This document shows, piece by piece, positions 19,611 through 29,833 of a stretch of 64,000 nt of DNA. The stretch comes from Verrucomicrobiota bacterium (GTDB taxonomy: Bacteria; Verrucomicrobiota; Verrucomicrobiia; Limisphaerales; UBA11320). The notes under the pieces are model-generated. The model saw only the letters and a program-made list of their open reading frames with translations. It was not told where the DNA came from and ran no database searches. Made by a program: the position numbers and the translations under genes. Position 1 is the stretch's first letter; each line of letters starts with the position of its first letter. The stretch is from contig JACQFQ010000005.1 in the NCBI GenBank assembly GCA_016199985.1, positions 124,001 to 188,000 on the forward strand, written 5' to 3'.

Positions 19611-19811
19611 ATGAAACTGACGTGGAAAGATCATGAGGAGATCGCCTGGGCCTTGATCGACAAGTTCCCCGACCAGGATCCCCTCAAGCTCAGCTTCCCC
19701 AAGTTGCACAAGATGGTCTGCGATCTGGAGGGGTTCGGCGATTCGCCGGACAGCTCCAACGAGAAGGTCCTCGAGAATATCCAGATGGCCTGGTACGAGG
19801 AGAAGAAGTAG
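19611..19811 (+). CDS. iscX: IscX-like Fe-S assembly protein
   Basis: MKLTWKDHEEIAWALIDKFPDQDPLKLSFPKLHKMVCDLEGFGDSPDSSNEKVLENIQMAWYEEKK matches the IscX/YfhJ pattern (W.D...IA..L....PD.DP......L...V..L..F.D.P..SNEK.LEAIQ..W..E). Confidence 0.85.
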   Translation: MKLTWKDHEEIAWALIDKFPDQDPLKLSFPKLHKMVCDLEGFGDSPDSSNEKVLENIQMAWYEEKK

Positions 19812-19830
19812 CTCTCATCCCCCTGCCCCC

Positions 19831-20217
19831 ATGCCGACAAAAACAATCATCAAGCCCGCGAAAGCGGCCCCCGCTCTCGGCCCCTACAACCACGGCGTTC
19901 GCGTGGGAGATCTTCTCTTCTGCGCCGGCCAGATCCCGATCGACCCCGAGCATCCCCAGGCGCCTTTCCCCGCCTCCATCCAGGGACAAACCGAGCGGGT
20001 CCTGGAGAACATCCGCGTCATCCTGGAGGACCAGGGACTGAACCTGGGCCATGTCGTGAAGACCACCGTGTTCATGGTGAATCTGGGCGACTTCGCGTTG
20101 ATGAACGAGGTTTACGCGCGCCACTTCAAGTCGGAGCATCCTGCGCGGAGCACCGTTCAAGTAACGGCCCTGCCTCGGGGAGCGCAGGTGGAGATCGAAG
20201 TGATCGCGCACTACTAA
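19831..20217 (+). CDS. ridA: RidA family protein (reactive intermediate/imine deaminase)
   Basis: APALGPYNHGVRVGDLLFCAGQIPIDPE...VLENIRVILEDQGL...VVKTTVFMVNLGDFALMNEVYARHF...RSTVQVTALPRGAQVEIEVIA. Confidence 0.92.
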   Translation: MPTKTIIKPAKAAPALGPYNHGVRVGDLLFCAGQIPIDPEHPQAPFPASIQGQTERVLENIRVILEDQGLNLGHVVKTTVFMVNLGDFALMNEVYARHFKSEHPARSTVQVTALPRGAQVEIEVIAHY

Positions 20218-20227
20218 GCAACGCGTC

Positions 20228-21742
20228 ATGTGGCCCTTTGTCTATCTCGCCGTTGGACTGACGCTCGGAGGGATCATCGGATGGTTTATCGGCCTGCGCT
20301 CGGCGGCGCGATCGCCGGAGGAGGATCGATTCGAACGCGAGCTGAAGGAGCAGGCCACGCGGGCCCAGGGCGAATTGGAGTCGCTGCGACGCGAACTCGG
20401 CGCAAACCAGTCGCGCGCCGCCGCCGCCGAGGCCAGTCGCACGGCGCTCTCCGGGGAGCTGGCGGAGTCGAAGGAGCTGGCGCGATCGCAGGCGGCCGAG
20501 CTGGAGGCGCTCCGGGACCGGCTCCAAGCGTCCGCCCAAAAACAATCCATCGCGGAAACCCAGCTCGCCGCCGCGGCGCAGCGACTCCTGGAGCAACAAT
20601 CGTCGCATGCGGCCAACCTCGCGCAGTTGCGGGAGGAGCAGGCGCGAGCGACGCTGGATCTTCGCGAGGCCTTCAAGGCCCTGAGCGCCGACGCCCTGCG
20701 ACAGGTGCAACCGGAGTTCCTCCGGCTGGCGAACGAAACCCTCTCGAAATTCGCCGAGTCGGCCAAAGGCGACCTCGCCCAGAGACAACAGTCCATCGCC
20801 ACCCTGCTCAAGCCGCTCGAGGAGCATCTGACGAACTACCAGACACGGCTGCAGCAATCGGAATCGTCCCAGTCCTCGATGCTGGGCGAGGTGCGAAAGC
20901 AGCTGGAAACGCTCGCGCAGCAAAGCAACTCGCTCTCGACGGAGACGCTGGAGCTGCGCCGCGTCCTCAGCTCGAATCAAGCGAGAGGCCGCTGGGGCGA
21001 GGAAACGCTGCGGCGCGTTGTGGAGTCGGCGGGGATGAGCGCCCACTGCGATTTCACCGAGCAGGCGCAGTCCGACGACAGCAAGCCAGACCTGCTCATC
21101 CATCTGCCAGGCGAGCGGGTCATCATCGTGGACGCGAAAGTGCCCGACCTCGAGTTCCTGCAGGCGCTCGAGGGCCGCACCGTGGCGGAACGAACGGCGC
21201 TCCTGGACAAACACGCGTCGAGCCTGCGACAGACCATCAAAGGGCTCGCGGACCGGGAGTATCCGTCGCGCTTCCCGAACTCGCTCGATTTCGTCGTTCT
21301 TTTTCTTCCGGCGGAATCCCTGTTCAGCGCCGCGCTGGAGGCGGATCGAGAGCTGATGATCTGGGCCCAGAATCGCCACATCCTGCTCGCGACCCCGACC
21401 TCCTTGATGGCGATTCTGCGCTCCGTGAGCGTGAGCTGGCAGCAATACGCGCAAAACCAGAACGCCCGCGACATCGCCCTCGCGGGCCAGGAGCTCTACA
21501 CGCGAGTGTGCAAGTTCCTCGAGCACTTCGAGCGGATCCGGGACGGATTGGACAAAACGTCGAACGCCTACAACCTGGCCGTGGGCAGCTTTGAAAGATC
21601 GCTGCGGCCAAGCGCCGAACGCATGAAGGAACTGGGCGCCGGGGTCGAAGGCCGGGACCTCCCCGCCATCGCGCCGCTGCAAACACCGCTCCGCGAACCG
21701 CCCGCCGTCCGTGTCCTCGAGGCCCCCGCGGAATCGCCCTGA
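20228..21742 (+). CDS. rmuC: DNA recombination protein RmuC
   Basis: N-terminal TM, long coiled coil, RGRWGEETLRRVVESAGM and KPDLLIHLPGERVIIVDAKVPL-type core. Confidence 0.93.
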   Translation: MWPFVYLAVGLTLGGIIGWFIGLRSAARSPEEDRFERELKEQATRAQGELESLRRELGANQSRAAAAEASRTALSGELAESKELARSQAAELEALRDRLQASAQKQSIAETQLAAAAQRLLEQQSSHAANLAQLREEQARATLDLREAFKALSADALRQVQPEFLRLANETLSKFAESAKGDLAQRQQSIATLLKPLEEHLTNYQTRLQQSESSQSSMLGEVRKQLETLAQQSNSLSTETLELRRVLSSNQARGRWGEETLRRVVESAGMSAHCDFTEQAQSDDSKPDLLIHLPGERVIIVDAKVPDLEFLQALEGRTVAERTALLDKHASSLRQTIKGLADREYPSRFPNSLDFVVLFLPAESLFSAALEADRELMIWAQNRHILLATPTSLMAILRSVSVSWQQYAQNQNARDIALAGQELYTRVCKFLEHFERIRDGLDKTSNAYNLAVGSFERSLRPSAERMKELGAGVEGRDLPAIAPLQTPLREPPAVRVLEAPAESP

Positions 21743-21814
21743 CAGGCCGTTGAATTCGGAGGGCGTCCGTTGGAGCTCACATCACTTTTCCTGGCGTTCG
21801 AGAACCGTCGCGGC

Positions 21815-24800
21815 TTACGGCAGAAGCACGACGCGGTAGTACCTGCTGTCCGCTCCACTCGGAACCGCAAAGCTTTTGGTGGCCTTGAAGCCGACGCTCT
21901 TCACGTCCTCGGAAATGTCCGCCCAATCGCCTGACGCAAGATCCCGCCTCGACTGCAACCGATACACCAGATTGGGCGCCGCGCTCCACTCGAGGACCAA
22001 CAACCCGGCTTCAAGCCGGATGGATAGAATGCTCGGCAAGCGCAATGAGAGCGTCGCCGGACTGCTTGTCGCTTGTCCCACGAGATTCGACACCACGACG
22101 AAATAGGTCCCTTGCTGCGGGGCCTGGACGCCTGTCAGGTTCAGCGACGCGCTAGTCGCGCCGGGCATCGGCGCGGTGTTGAACCACCACTGATAGCTCA
22201 ACGGCGCGGCGCCGCGGGCGCCGACGGTGAAGCTGGCGTTCGCGCCCGCCTCGAACACCTGGCTGATCGGCTGGTTTGTGATGGTCGGGGGCAGAAGCAC
22301 AGTCAGGTCGGCGCCGCTGCTGTATTGCGGAGTGGTCCCGCCCGCAAGGTTCGTGACGGCCACCGTGTACTTGCCGCTCTGGTTGGTTTGAAGGTTGGGC
22401 AGCGAGAGAACGCAGGTTCCGGAGTAGACCTGAATGTTTGTCACGGTGGTTGTGCCTCGACGCCAGCGGAACCACATCGGCAAGGAGCCCGTGGCGCTGA
22501 CGGAAAAAGTCGCGACGCCGCCGGCCGCCGCCACTTGGTTCGTTGGCGTGGGTTGGACGGTGATCACGGGCTTCACCTTGACAGTCAATCGCGCCGTCTG
22601 GCTGAGAGACCGGGCAAAGGCATCCGACACCACGACCGAGTAATCCCCCTCCTGCGCCAGCTGCGCGCCCGCGATGTTCAACGTTGACGACGACTCGCCG
22701 GCAATGTCCGCGCCGTTGAACCTCCACTGATAGCCCAGGGGCGGATAGTCCGACTCAGCGCGCACCTTGAAGGTCGCGTTCGCTCCCGGATCCACGGCGA
22801 GGCTCTGAGGATGCTCAAGAATGTTCGGAGCGTCGAAGACGCTCAGCCGCGCCGCGTCGCTCCGGGCGATGCCGGCGTCTGTGCTGACCAACGCGGCGTA
22901 GTCGCCGGAGGCGTCCGGCTGGACGTCCTTCAAGATCAGCACGGCGTTTGTCGCCGCGGCAAGGAGACGTCCGTTGACAAGCCAGGCGTAGCGCAGCCCG
23001 GGCTCCCCCGACGCAACGACACGCAAGGTGGTCGTTGATCCCGCGCCCACGGTTTGGGAAGAGGGCTGCTCGGTCACGATGGGGACGGTCGCGCGACTTT
23101 GCGGATCCTGCGGGTTCGTCCCCAGGCCGTATTCCTGCCACGTGGACAGGCCGTCGGCGTCGGGATCGAGCTCCGCGTCCGAAGCCTTCGAGGGATCGAG
23201 ACCGTGAGAGAGCTCCCAGTCATCGGGCAGGCCGTCATGATCCGAATCGATGAATCCGCTGTCGGCGCGATTCGGCCGGCCCGGAGTTGGCGAGGCGGCG
23301 AACCAATTCAGCGGTTCGTTCGCGAAGCCATCCGGCCTGCGGCGTTGCAGGGAATGCGATATCGCAACGCCCAGATCCGGCCATGGCAAGGCGTCGCTGT
23401 GCTCAATCGAATCGACGGCGACATACACAGGCTTCCCCGCCTCAGGACGCGACGGCGGCTGGGCTCCCTCCTGGCGCTCGATCCGCAGGGTTTCGCCGCG
23501 ATGCAACCCTCCGTGCCACGGCCCGAGAAGACGCACGCTCGCGGGCACTCCATAGCGGGCCCTGAAAGAGGCGAGGGTTCCGGCGTCGCTGACCGGGTCG
23601 AATCCGACGAGGAGAGCAAATCCGCGAGGGGGAAGGCTCACATTGCCCGTGAAATCAAAATCCACTCCGCCGCGGAGCCGCCAGCCCGCGGATCCCGCTC
23701 CGGCGAGAATCACTGGCGTCGTTGAAATGTTCTGCAACTCGATGAAGGCAACCTCCTCCGGCTCGAGATCTTCCTGGAACCTGGTTTCGGTGAGGACCAC
23801 CGGCCCGACCATGGCGCCGGAGTTTGCCGCGCCCGGGGTGGGGGCGAGCCGCATCGCGACCTGGTCGCCGATCGACGTCCCCTCCCGGCCGAAGCTCACT
23901 CCGGACGGAGCCGCCCCGAAGGCGAATCGCAATCGGAGCCCCGTAAGAGCGCCGCTCCCATCCACGGCCGAAAGGATGACCTCGTCGCCGTCCGATCGCT
24001 CATCATTCGCGGCCGCTGAGTCGTTCGCGGAATCCAACAAAAAGCGCGCGCCGAACTGGGCCGCGCTCACAGCCAAAAACCCGCGCGGCGGCACGGTCGT
24101 CCCGGCGGGAAGCTGGTAGCGTTTCAGTTCGTAAGGGCGATCGCTCAAAAACCACCCCCCAACATCGATCGCGTCATCCGACAGATTCTGCAGCTCGATG
24201 AAGTCGGAGGAGGCCGTCGCCGCGTGGCTCATCACCTCGCTGACGACAAGACCGGGCACAGGCCGCCAGTTGCTTTCGCCGGGGCTGGCGGACGTGAAGA
24301 AGCTCGCGATGGCGTCCGCGCCGTCAGGGAGGCGTCCCTGGGAAACCCCCTGCGCCTGTCCGGAGTATCCCACGGTGTCCACGATGGCGAAGGAGGGCGA
24401 GTACAGTTGGAGAACGCCGCCGGAGGCGCCCAGCTTGAATCGCGCGTGATCCGGGCCTTGATGCGGATCGGCATCGGCGGCGAACACGACAAACCCGCCC
24501 GCGTCGATGAAGCTGAGCGGCGCGAGGCCCGTGTTTTGCGTTCCGTAAATCGAAATGTCATCGGTGACCCACGCTCCCGCCAACGCCACCGGGATCGTGT
24601 CACGATTGAACAGCTCGAACCAGTCGTTGCCGCTTGCCGGATTCGCCATCCATTCGTTAATCCGGAGATTGGAGATGTCGCCCAGCGCGGCGGCGTCCGA
24701 ATTCGCTTCGCCGGGCGTGGGATGATCCAGGAGCGTCATCTTGCCCCCCGCGATCCCGATCGAGCGATCCGGAATCTGGAAGCCGAACTCCGCGGACCAA

Positions 24801-27800
24801 ACGGATCGAGCGAGCGAATCGATCAGCGCGAGCGTGGCGCCGCTGGACGGCAGGTCGAAACCGGCGTTCAGCCCCGCCTCCGACGCCGTCGACGCGGGCC
24901 TGCTCCCATCGCACCACACGACGCGGCGCGCTCCAGGACCGAGCGCCTCGCCGGCCGGGAACGTGAATCGGTCGGACGAATCCAATCGCGCCAACTGATA
25001 CCCGGCGAGGTTGATGTTCGTGGAGTATGGATTGAAGAGCTCGACCCAATCGGGATAGTTCCCTCCCGGGCCGGCGATCGCGCCCCGATTCCAGGCCATG
25101 ATCTCGGACACCACGGCCGCGCCGCCAACGGCCTGATAATTGGCGGCGCCCGGACTCACGCTGCCAGGGAACGGAACGAAAGGCGCGGGAGCGCCATCGG
25201 GCATCCGTCCCACAGAAACGCCGGACAACGAGGCGCCGTAATCCGCGCGTTCAATCAGGGCGGCCGCAGGATCGTAAAGCAGAATCACGCCGCCCGCCGA
25301 GGGGAGCTTGAACCCCACATGCCCAGGTCCTGGACGTTCATCGGCGAAGAGCCGCAGGAATCCGCCCGGAGCGATGAAGCTCGGGTAGCGGATTCGAACC
25401 GTGTTCACGCCATTTCCCAAATAGAGGCCTTCGAGCGCCACGGGCAACGTCAAAGACTTGTTGAAGAGCTCGATCCAATCCTCCCCGCCGGGCGGTGAAT
25501 TCGCGAGCCATTCATTGATCGTCACAGACGCCGGCGTCGCGACGTCCGCCGTGGCGTTGGGTTTTGCGACGGTGGGGATCGTCAGGACCCATCGGCCATC
25601 AACGAGCCCCACGCTGTAACCTGGAAGCTGATTTCCGAAACTCACAGCGTCCACGCGCCGAACGCTCTTGTCGTACAGAAGCAAGCGATCGCCCTGCGGA
25701 TTCAGGCTGAATCCGCTGTGGAGCCCGGCGGAGCTTTCGTCGTTGCAGTAGACCGCGACGTAACCATGGCCGAGGAGCTGCGCGCCCGCTTCGAAAACGA
25801 ACTTCCGCTCGTTGCCGTCGTTCGTGAGGCTCCAGCCCGTCAGATCCACGGGATTGTCGCCCGTGTTGTAGAGCTCCAGAAACGACGCGTTCAACGGATC
25901 GTTGAGAGCCCCGGAGGCGAAAACCTCGTTGATGACGACCTGGCTCGGGACGTCCAGAACGGTGGGCAAGCCAGGCGAGCCGTTGAGAGTTGGGCTGCTC
26001 CGCCAACTCGCAGGATCGTCGGCATCGCCGCCAGGGTGGATCAGCTCCAACGAGAAGCCTCCTCCATCGGCCGCCTTCGGCCAACCCCCGGCGTTCGTGT
26101 ACGTCACCGACGCAATCGCGCGGCCATCCCGATCGCGCAGGACAAGCTGCTCGCCGCTGTTGGCCAGCGCGCCGGGATAAACTCCGGCGATGGGAACGCC
26201 GGGATAGCGGATCTTCCAGGCGTTGGTGTTCACCGCGGACGCGAGCACGAGCGCGCCTCCCGAGACGATGGTCGCCCCGGGCTGAAACGTGAACCCGATG
26301 CCCTGAACAGAAGCGAGGGACAGATCCACGTCCGCGTCGCCTGTGTTGAGAAGCTCAACGAACTCAAAAGCGTCGCCGCCCGGAGGATGGTACATGATCT
26401 CCGAAAAGCGGAGCGGAGACCCCAGTTCCCCGACGGCGAAGGACGCTTCGTTCAGCGCGCTCCAATTCGTCCCGAACGCCAGCGTTCTCGCCTTCACCTG
26501 GACGGTGCGGGAGAGAATGACGGGGGTTCCGGGAGCGTACGCGGACGCCTGGGGCGACACCGAGCCGGAGCCGTACACGCGAGGATCCGCGTCATTGGTG
26601 GTGTAGTAGATGACCGCGGGCGTCGAGGTGCTGGCCATGCTGAGAGGGAAGCCGAAGGAGACGCGGCCGCCATGCTGGCTGAACGAGGGAGGCTGGACCG
26701 TGGGGTAGAGCGGCTGCTTTCCCGCGCGGAAGACCCCCAAAACATTCGCGGTCCGGTTCGGAAAATAGTTCACCGTGTTGCCCGGCGAGTTGGTGAGGAA
26801 GAGCAGCGATTGCAGTTCGTGCAACCATTCCACATCGCGGGTGTAAGGCTGGCTCGGCCGCGCCACATCGCCCCAGCGCGCGGACTCGGCGACGACGGCC
26901 GGGTCGAGCCTCTGGATGATGCTCATGTACGTCGCCGCCGGATGATTCCACTCTGGGTGAAGCGGGTTGTAGTTTCGATTCGTGGGGTCGGTGTAGAAGA
27001 CGCCTCCGTTGAAGAAGTGTCGATGCACATGATCGGCGAAGCGCAGTCGAAACTCGGCGTTGTCCCGCAACGATTGAAAGATATCGCTGGGGGCGCCGCT
27101 GTTGAAAACGCCAGTCACATCCTCGGTCACGTCCTTGAGCACATGCTCCGCGTCCCAGCTGACAAACCGCCATCCCGGCGCGCCCGGTGTGCGGCGACGG
27201 ACGGCGAACCAGTTGTGCAGATCCCAGTCGTCGTTGCCCGCCCAAAAATTCACCAGCATGTAGTCGATGAACCAGTCCAGGTCCAGGTGCTGTTGCAGGG
27301 CCTCGTAGTTCGCGTTCTTGGACAGCAGGCCCTTCGCGGCGGCCGCCAGTAGCTTGTTATAGCAAGTGATATTCCCTGCCTTCAGCCCCGCTGTGCTTCC
27401 GAAGTGCTTCAGGATGTCATACTCCTCAGGCGCCCCGCCCATGTGCATCGAAGCCCAGGAGGGATCAGGACGCTCATGCAGATTCTTTACTCCCCAATAC
27501 AGGCCGTTGAGGTAGAGGTGAACGAACCGGCCGCGCTCCCCCAGAATGCCCGTGCCGAACATCATCTCATTGATGAACTCCTCGCGCGCTCCTCCCTGAG
27601 CCCGATAGCGTTGATCGTCGCTGGTCATGTGGTTCCACTGCATGTTCAACCCGGCGTCAAGAACCAGGGTGTCGAACTCCGACACATCGGCGCCTTCGTA
27701 GACCGGATACTTCAGCTTGCCCGGCCCGAAGTCTCCACGGAAGAGAAGCCGCAGCGAGAGGTTCTTGGACTTCCAATCGCCGTTCGCGTCGGTGGTGCTG

Positions 27801-29557
27801 CTGCCGCCCTGGATCTCAAGTCCGCAGTCCTGGCGGAAAGCCACCGTCCCGTCGGAGAGCAGCATCTCGACGTGAATCGGCTGTTGATTCGTGCTATCCC
27901 GTCGGGAGTAAACGCCATTGTCGCCAAAAAGAGTAGGGATGGCCGTGATGATGGAAACGGTGGGCATCGACGCGAGCCCCTGCAGGATGAGCGCGCGGTT
28001 GTTCTTGTTCGTCACCACACGCTGATCCATCTCATAGTCGGCGGGCGTGCTCGCGCTCGCCTCGAGATTGTTGAGCGTCACCCAGGTGACGGGGAAGCCC
28101 TTCGGCGCGGCGGGCTGCGACAGCACCAGCTCCGGATAGATATAGGAATGCGTCGTGGACAATGAAGGCAGCATCCCGCCCCGGAACGCCGCGGCGCGCA
28201 GGGTCACCACAGCGCGGTTGGTCGTTCCCGCGAGGGCGAGGGGCTTGACGTAACGAAGGCTCGCCTCCGTCGGAAGGCTTCCATCCAACGTGTAGTAGAT
28301 TCGCGCGCCCGGCGTCTCGCTGCTCAAGTAGACCGTGATGGGGTCCTTGAAGAATCCGCTGCGCACCGACGCCGAGGGCGGAACCACGACGCCCTGATAA
28401 ACCGTGCCCGCCCCGTTGGGAAGCCCGGGCGTCGGGGACGCGAAATAGGAGAAGGCTCCGTTGGTCGATCGGCCCCAGGAGATGTCAGACCTTTGCTCCG
28501 GGTAGGCGGGAAGCAACGCGTCCACCTGTCGACGCGGGGATGACGCGTCGTAGAGCGCCAGCGTTCCGCCGCCGCCGCTCAAGCGAAAGTTGGTGTGCAA
28601 CGCCGCGCCCGGCGCCGATGGCCTTCGGTCCTTCCCCGAGGCGAAGATCACACGAAAACCGCCGGCGGGAATCGCGACGTCCGGGAACACCCAGGCATCG
28701 AGATCCTTCAGCGTAGCGGTCAGGCTCCAGCCGAGCAGCCCCACGTCGTGATCGGTCCGATTCCACAGCTCGATCCAATCCACCGCCTCGCCATCCTCGT
28801 CCTTCAGCCCGCTCTGATTCCCCGCGGAGATCTCGTTGATCACCACGTCCCCGTTCGCTGGAGGCGCCACGCGCGCATAGACCCAAGAGCCGCCGCCAAA
28901 CGCGTTGGAAGCCGCCGCGAGATCCGCAATCCCGTGCGCCGGCCGCCATCGCAGCTCGACGGGGCCCGCGGGCTGCTCGGGCAGGGTGAAGACAAAAGGG
29001 CCGAGGTCCTCGCCGGTCACAGAGAGGGCCGGCTGATTGTTGACAAGCAAATCGCCCGCATCGACGCCGCGAACCGGCTCAGAGAAGTACACGGTCACCG
29101 TCGCCAGTTCCCCGACACGCGCGCCCGGCGTCGGCAGCATCGACTGGATGAAGGGCGCAACCGTGTCGGCGAGGACGTAGGTCCAGGATGCGGAAGGCGC
29201 CAGGTTGTTAAAACGATTTCCAGCGAGGTCGGTGATGGTGTGATCAAGGGCGAACCCGACCGACACAGCGCCAGGGAAAGGCTGCGCGAAGCTGAAAGTC
29301 CATCGATTGCTGCCGCCCGAGACCGATGACGCGGTCACGCCATTGACGAGCAGCGCGGCGGAGTCGACCCCGGCAACAGGCTCGTCGAAGAGGATCTGCA
29401 CCTGCGACAGCGAGTTCAGGGCGCTGCCCGCGGCGGGGGCGAGGGACTGGATGGACGGCGCCTGGGTGTCGGCAGCCGATGCGCCGCCGCAGACCAGAAG
29501 GAAGACCCACACGAGGGCACGGCGCCACAAACCAGGATTGGGCTTCATGATTCCCAT
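21815..29557 (-). CDS. Giant secreted lamin tail domain / CotH kinase family protein with Ig-like domains and C-terminal RYYR-type tail
   Basis: Likely start MGIMKPNPGLWRRALVWVFLLVCGGASA. SbsA-like Ig, lamin-tail modules (VVINEISAGNQSGLKDEDGEAVDWIELWNRT and many similar), CotH segment (LEIQGGSSTTDANGDWKSKNLSLRLLFRGDFG...GLYWGVKNLHERPD), Ca-binding DSDHDGLPDDWELSHGLDP linker, several Ig-like domains, end DSRYYRVVLLP. Confidence 0.88.
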   Translation of the reverse strand: MGIMKPNPGLWRRALVWVFLLVCGGASAADTQAPSIQSLAPAAGSALNSLSQVQILFDEPVAGVDSAALLVNGVTASSVSGGSNRWTFSFAQPFPGAVSVGFALDHTITDLAGNRFNNLAPSASWTYVLADTVAPFIQSMLPTPGARVGELATVTVYFSEPVRGVDAGDLLVNNQPALSVTGEDLGPFVFTLPEQPAGPVELRWRPAHGIADLAAASNAFGGGSWVYARVAPPANGDVVINEISAGNQSGLKDEDGEAVDWIELWNRTDHDVGLLGWSLTATLKDLDAWVFPDVAIPAGGFRVIFASGKDRRPSAPGAALHTNFRLSGGGGTLALYDASSPRRQVDALLPAYPEQRSDISWGRSTNGAFSYFASPTPGLPNGAGTVYQGVVVPPSASVRSGFFKDPITVYLSSETPGARIYYTLDGSLPTEASLRYVKPLALAGTTNRAVVTLRAAAFRGGMLPSLSTTHSYIYPELVLSQPAAPKGFPVTWVTLNNLEASASTPADYEMDQRVVTNKNNRALILQGLASMPTVSIITAIPTLFGDNGVYSRRDSTNQQPIHVEMLLSDGTVAFRQDCGLEIQGGSSTTDANGDWKSKNLSLRLLFRGDFGPGKLKYPVYEGADVSEFDTLVLDAGLNMQWNHMTSDDQRYRAQGGAREEFINEMMFGTGILGERGRFVHLYLNGLYWGVKNLHERPDPSWASMHMGGAPEEYDILKHFGSTAGLKAGNITCYNKLLAAAAKGLLSKNANYEALQQHLDLDWFIDYMLVNFWAGNDDWDLHNWFAVRRRTPGAPGWRFVSWDAEHVLKDVTEDVTGVFNSGAPSDIFQSLRDNAEFRLRFADHVHRHFFNGGVFYTDPTNRNYNPLHPEWNHPAATYMSIIQRLDPAVVAESARWGDVARPSQPYTRDVEWLHELQSLLFLTNSPGNTVNYFPNRTANVLGVFRAGKQPLYPTVQPPSFSQHGGRVSFGFPLSMASTSTPAVIYYTTNDADPRVYGSGSVSPQASAYAPGTPVILSRTVQVKARTLAFGTNWSALNEASFAVGELGSPLRFSEIMYHPPGGDAFEFVELLNTGDADVDLSLASVQGIGFTFQPGATIVSGGALVLASAVNTNAWKIRYPGVPIAGVYPGALANSGEQLVLRDRDGRAIASVTYTNAGGWPKAADGGGFSLELIHPGGDADDPASWRSSPTLNGSPGLPTVLDVPSQVVINEVFASGALNDPLNASFLELYNTGDNPVDLTGWSLTNDGNERKFVFEAGAQLLGHGYVAVYCNDESSAGLHSGFSLNPQGDRLLLYDKSVRRVDAVSFGNQLPGYSVGLVDGRWVLTIPTVAKPNATADVATPASVTINEWLANSPPGGEDWIELFNKSLTLPVALEGLYLGNGVNTVRIRYPSFIAPGGFLRLFADERPGPGHVGFKLPSAGGVILLYDPAAALIERADYGASLSGVSVGRMPDGAPAPFVPFPGSVSPGAANYQAVGGAAVVSEIMAWNRGAIAGPGGNYPDWVELFNPYSTNINLAGYQLARLDSSDRFTFPAGEALGPGARRVVWCDGSRPASTASEAGLNAGFDLPSSGATLALIDSLARSVWSAEFGFQIPDRSIGIAGGKMTLLDHPTPGEANSDAAALGDISNLRINEWMANPASGNDWFELFNRDTIPVALAGAWVTDDISIYGTQNTGLAPLSFIDAGGFVVFAADADPHQGPDHARFKLGASGGVLQLYSPSFAIVDTVGYSGQAQGVSQGRLPDGADAIASFFTSASPGESNWRPVPGLVVSEVMSHAATASSDFIELQNLSDDAIDVGGWFLSDRPYELKRYQLPAGTTVPPRGFLAVSAAQFGARFLLDSANDSAAANDERSDGDEVILSAVDGSGALTGLRLRFAFGAAPSGVSFGREGTSIGDQVAMRLAPTPGAANSGAMVGPVVLTETRFQEDLEPEEVAFIELQNISTTPVILAGAGSAGWRLRGGVDFDFTGNVSLPPRGFALLVGFDPVSDAGTLASFRARYGVPASVRLLGPWHGGLHRGETLRIERQEGAQPPSRPEAGKPVYVAVDSIEHSDALPWPDLGVAISHSLQRRRPDGFANEPLNWFAASPTPGRPNRADSGFIDSDHDGLPDDWELSHGLDPSKASDAELDPDADGLSTWQEYGLGTNPQDPQSRATVPIVTEQPSSQTVGAGSTTTLRVVASGEPGLRYAWLVNGRLLAAATNAVLILKDVQPDASGDYAALVSTDAGIARSDAARLSVFDAPNILEHPQSLAVDPGANATFKVRAESDYPPLGYQWRFNGADIAGESSSTLNIAGAQLAQEGDYSVVVSDAFARSLSQTARLTVKVKPVITVQPTPTNQVAAAGGVATFSVSATGSLPMWFRWRRGTTTVTNIQVYSGTCVLSLPNLQTNQSGKYTVAVTNLAGGTTPQYSSGADLTVLLPPTITNQPISQVFEAGANASFTVGARGAAPLSYQWWFNTAPMPGATSASLNLTGVQAPQQGTYFVVVSNLVGQATSSPATLSLRLPSILSIRLEAGLLVLEWSAAPNLVYRLQSRRDLASGDWADISEDVKSVGFKATKSFAVPSGADSRYYRVVLLP

Positions 29558-29833
29558 AGTTCGTAACATTTCCGTGACAAAACGAAAGGTTTTCCGCCGA
29601 CGGACGCGCGCTAATTCCGCGAAGACCTCGTGAGTCGCCAGCCGAGCCAGCCGCGAAGATCGAGCGCGCGCACAAGGATCCCATCGGCCTTCCCGCGCGC
29701 GAGTCAACCCGGCAGCCGCCAGGTCGGGGAAGAAGAAGAACCCCGCGGAGCGAAGGCGGCTCCTCCGTGGAATCCAGAGCCGCCGCGCCGCCGCGGCGCC
29801 GCGACGGAACCCCATGCCTTGGTCGGCGTCCCG

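Noticed and set aside
20126-21682. 518-aa minus-strand ORF opposite rmuC
   Set aside because: Antisense shadow; rmuC is unambiguous.
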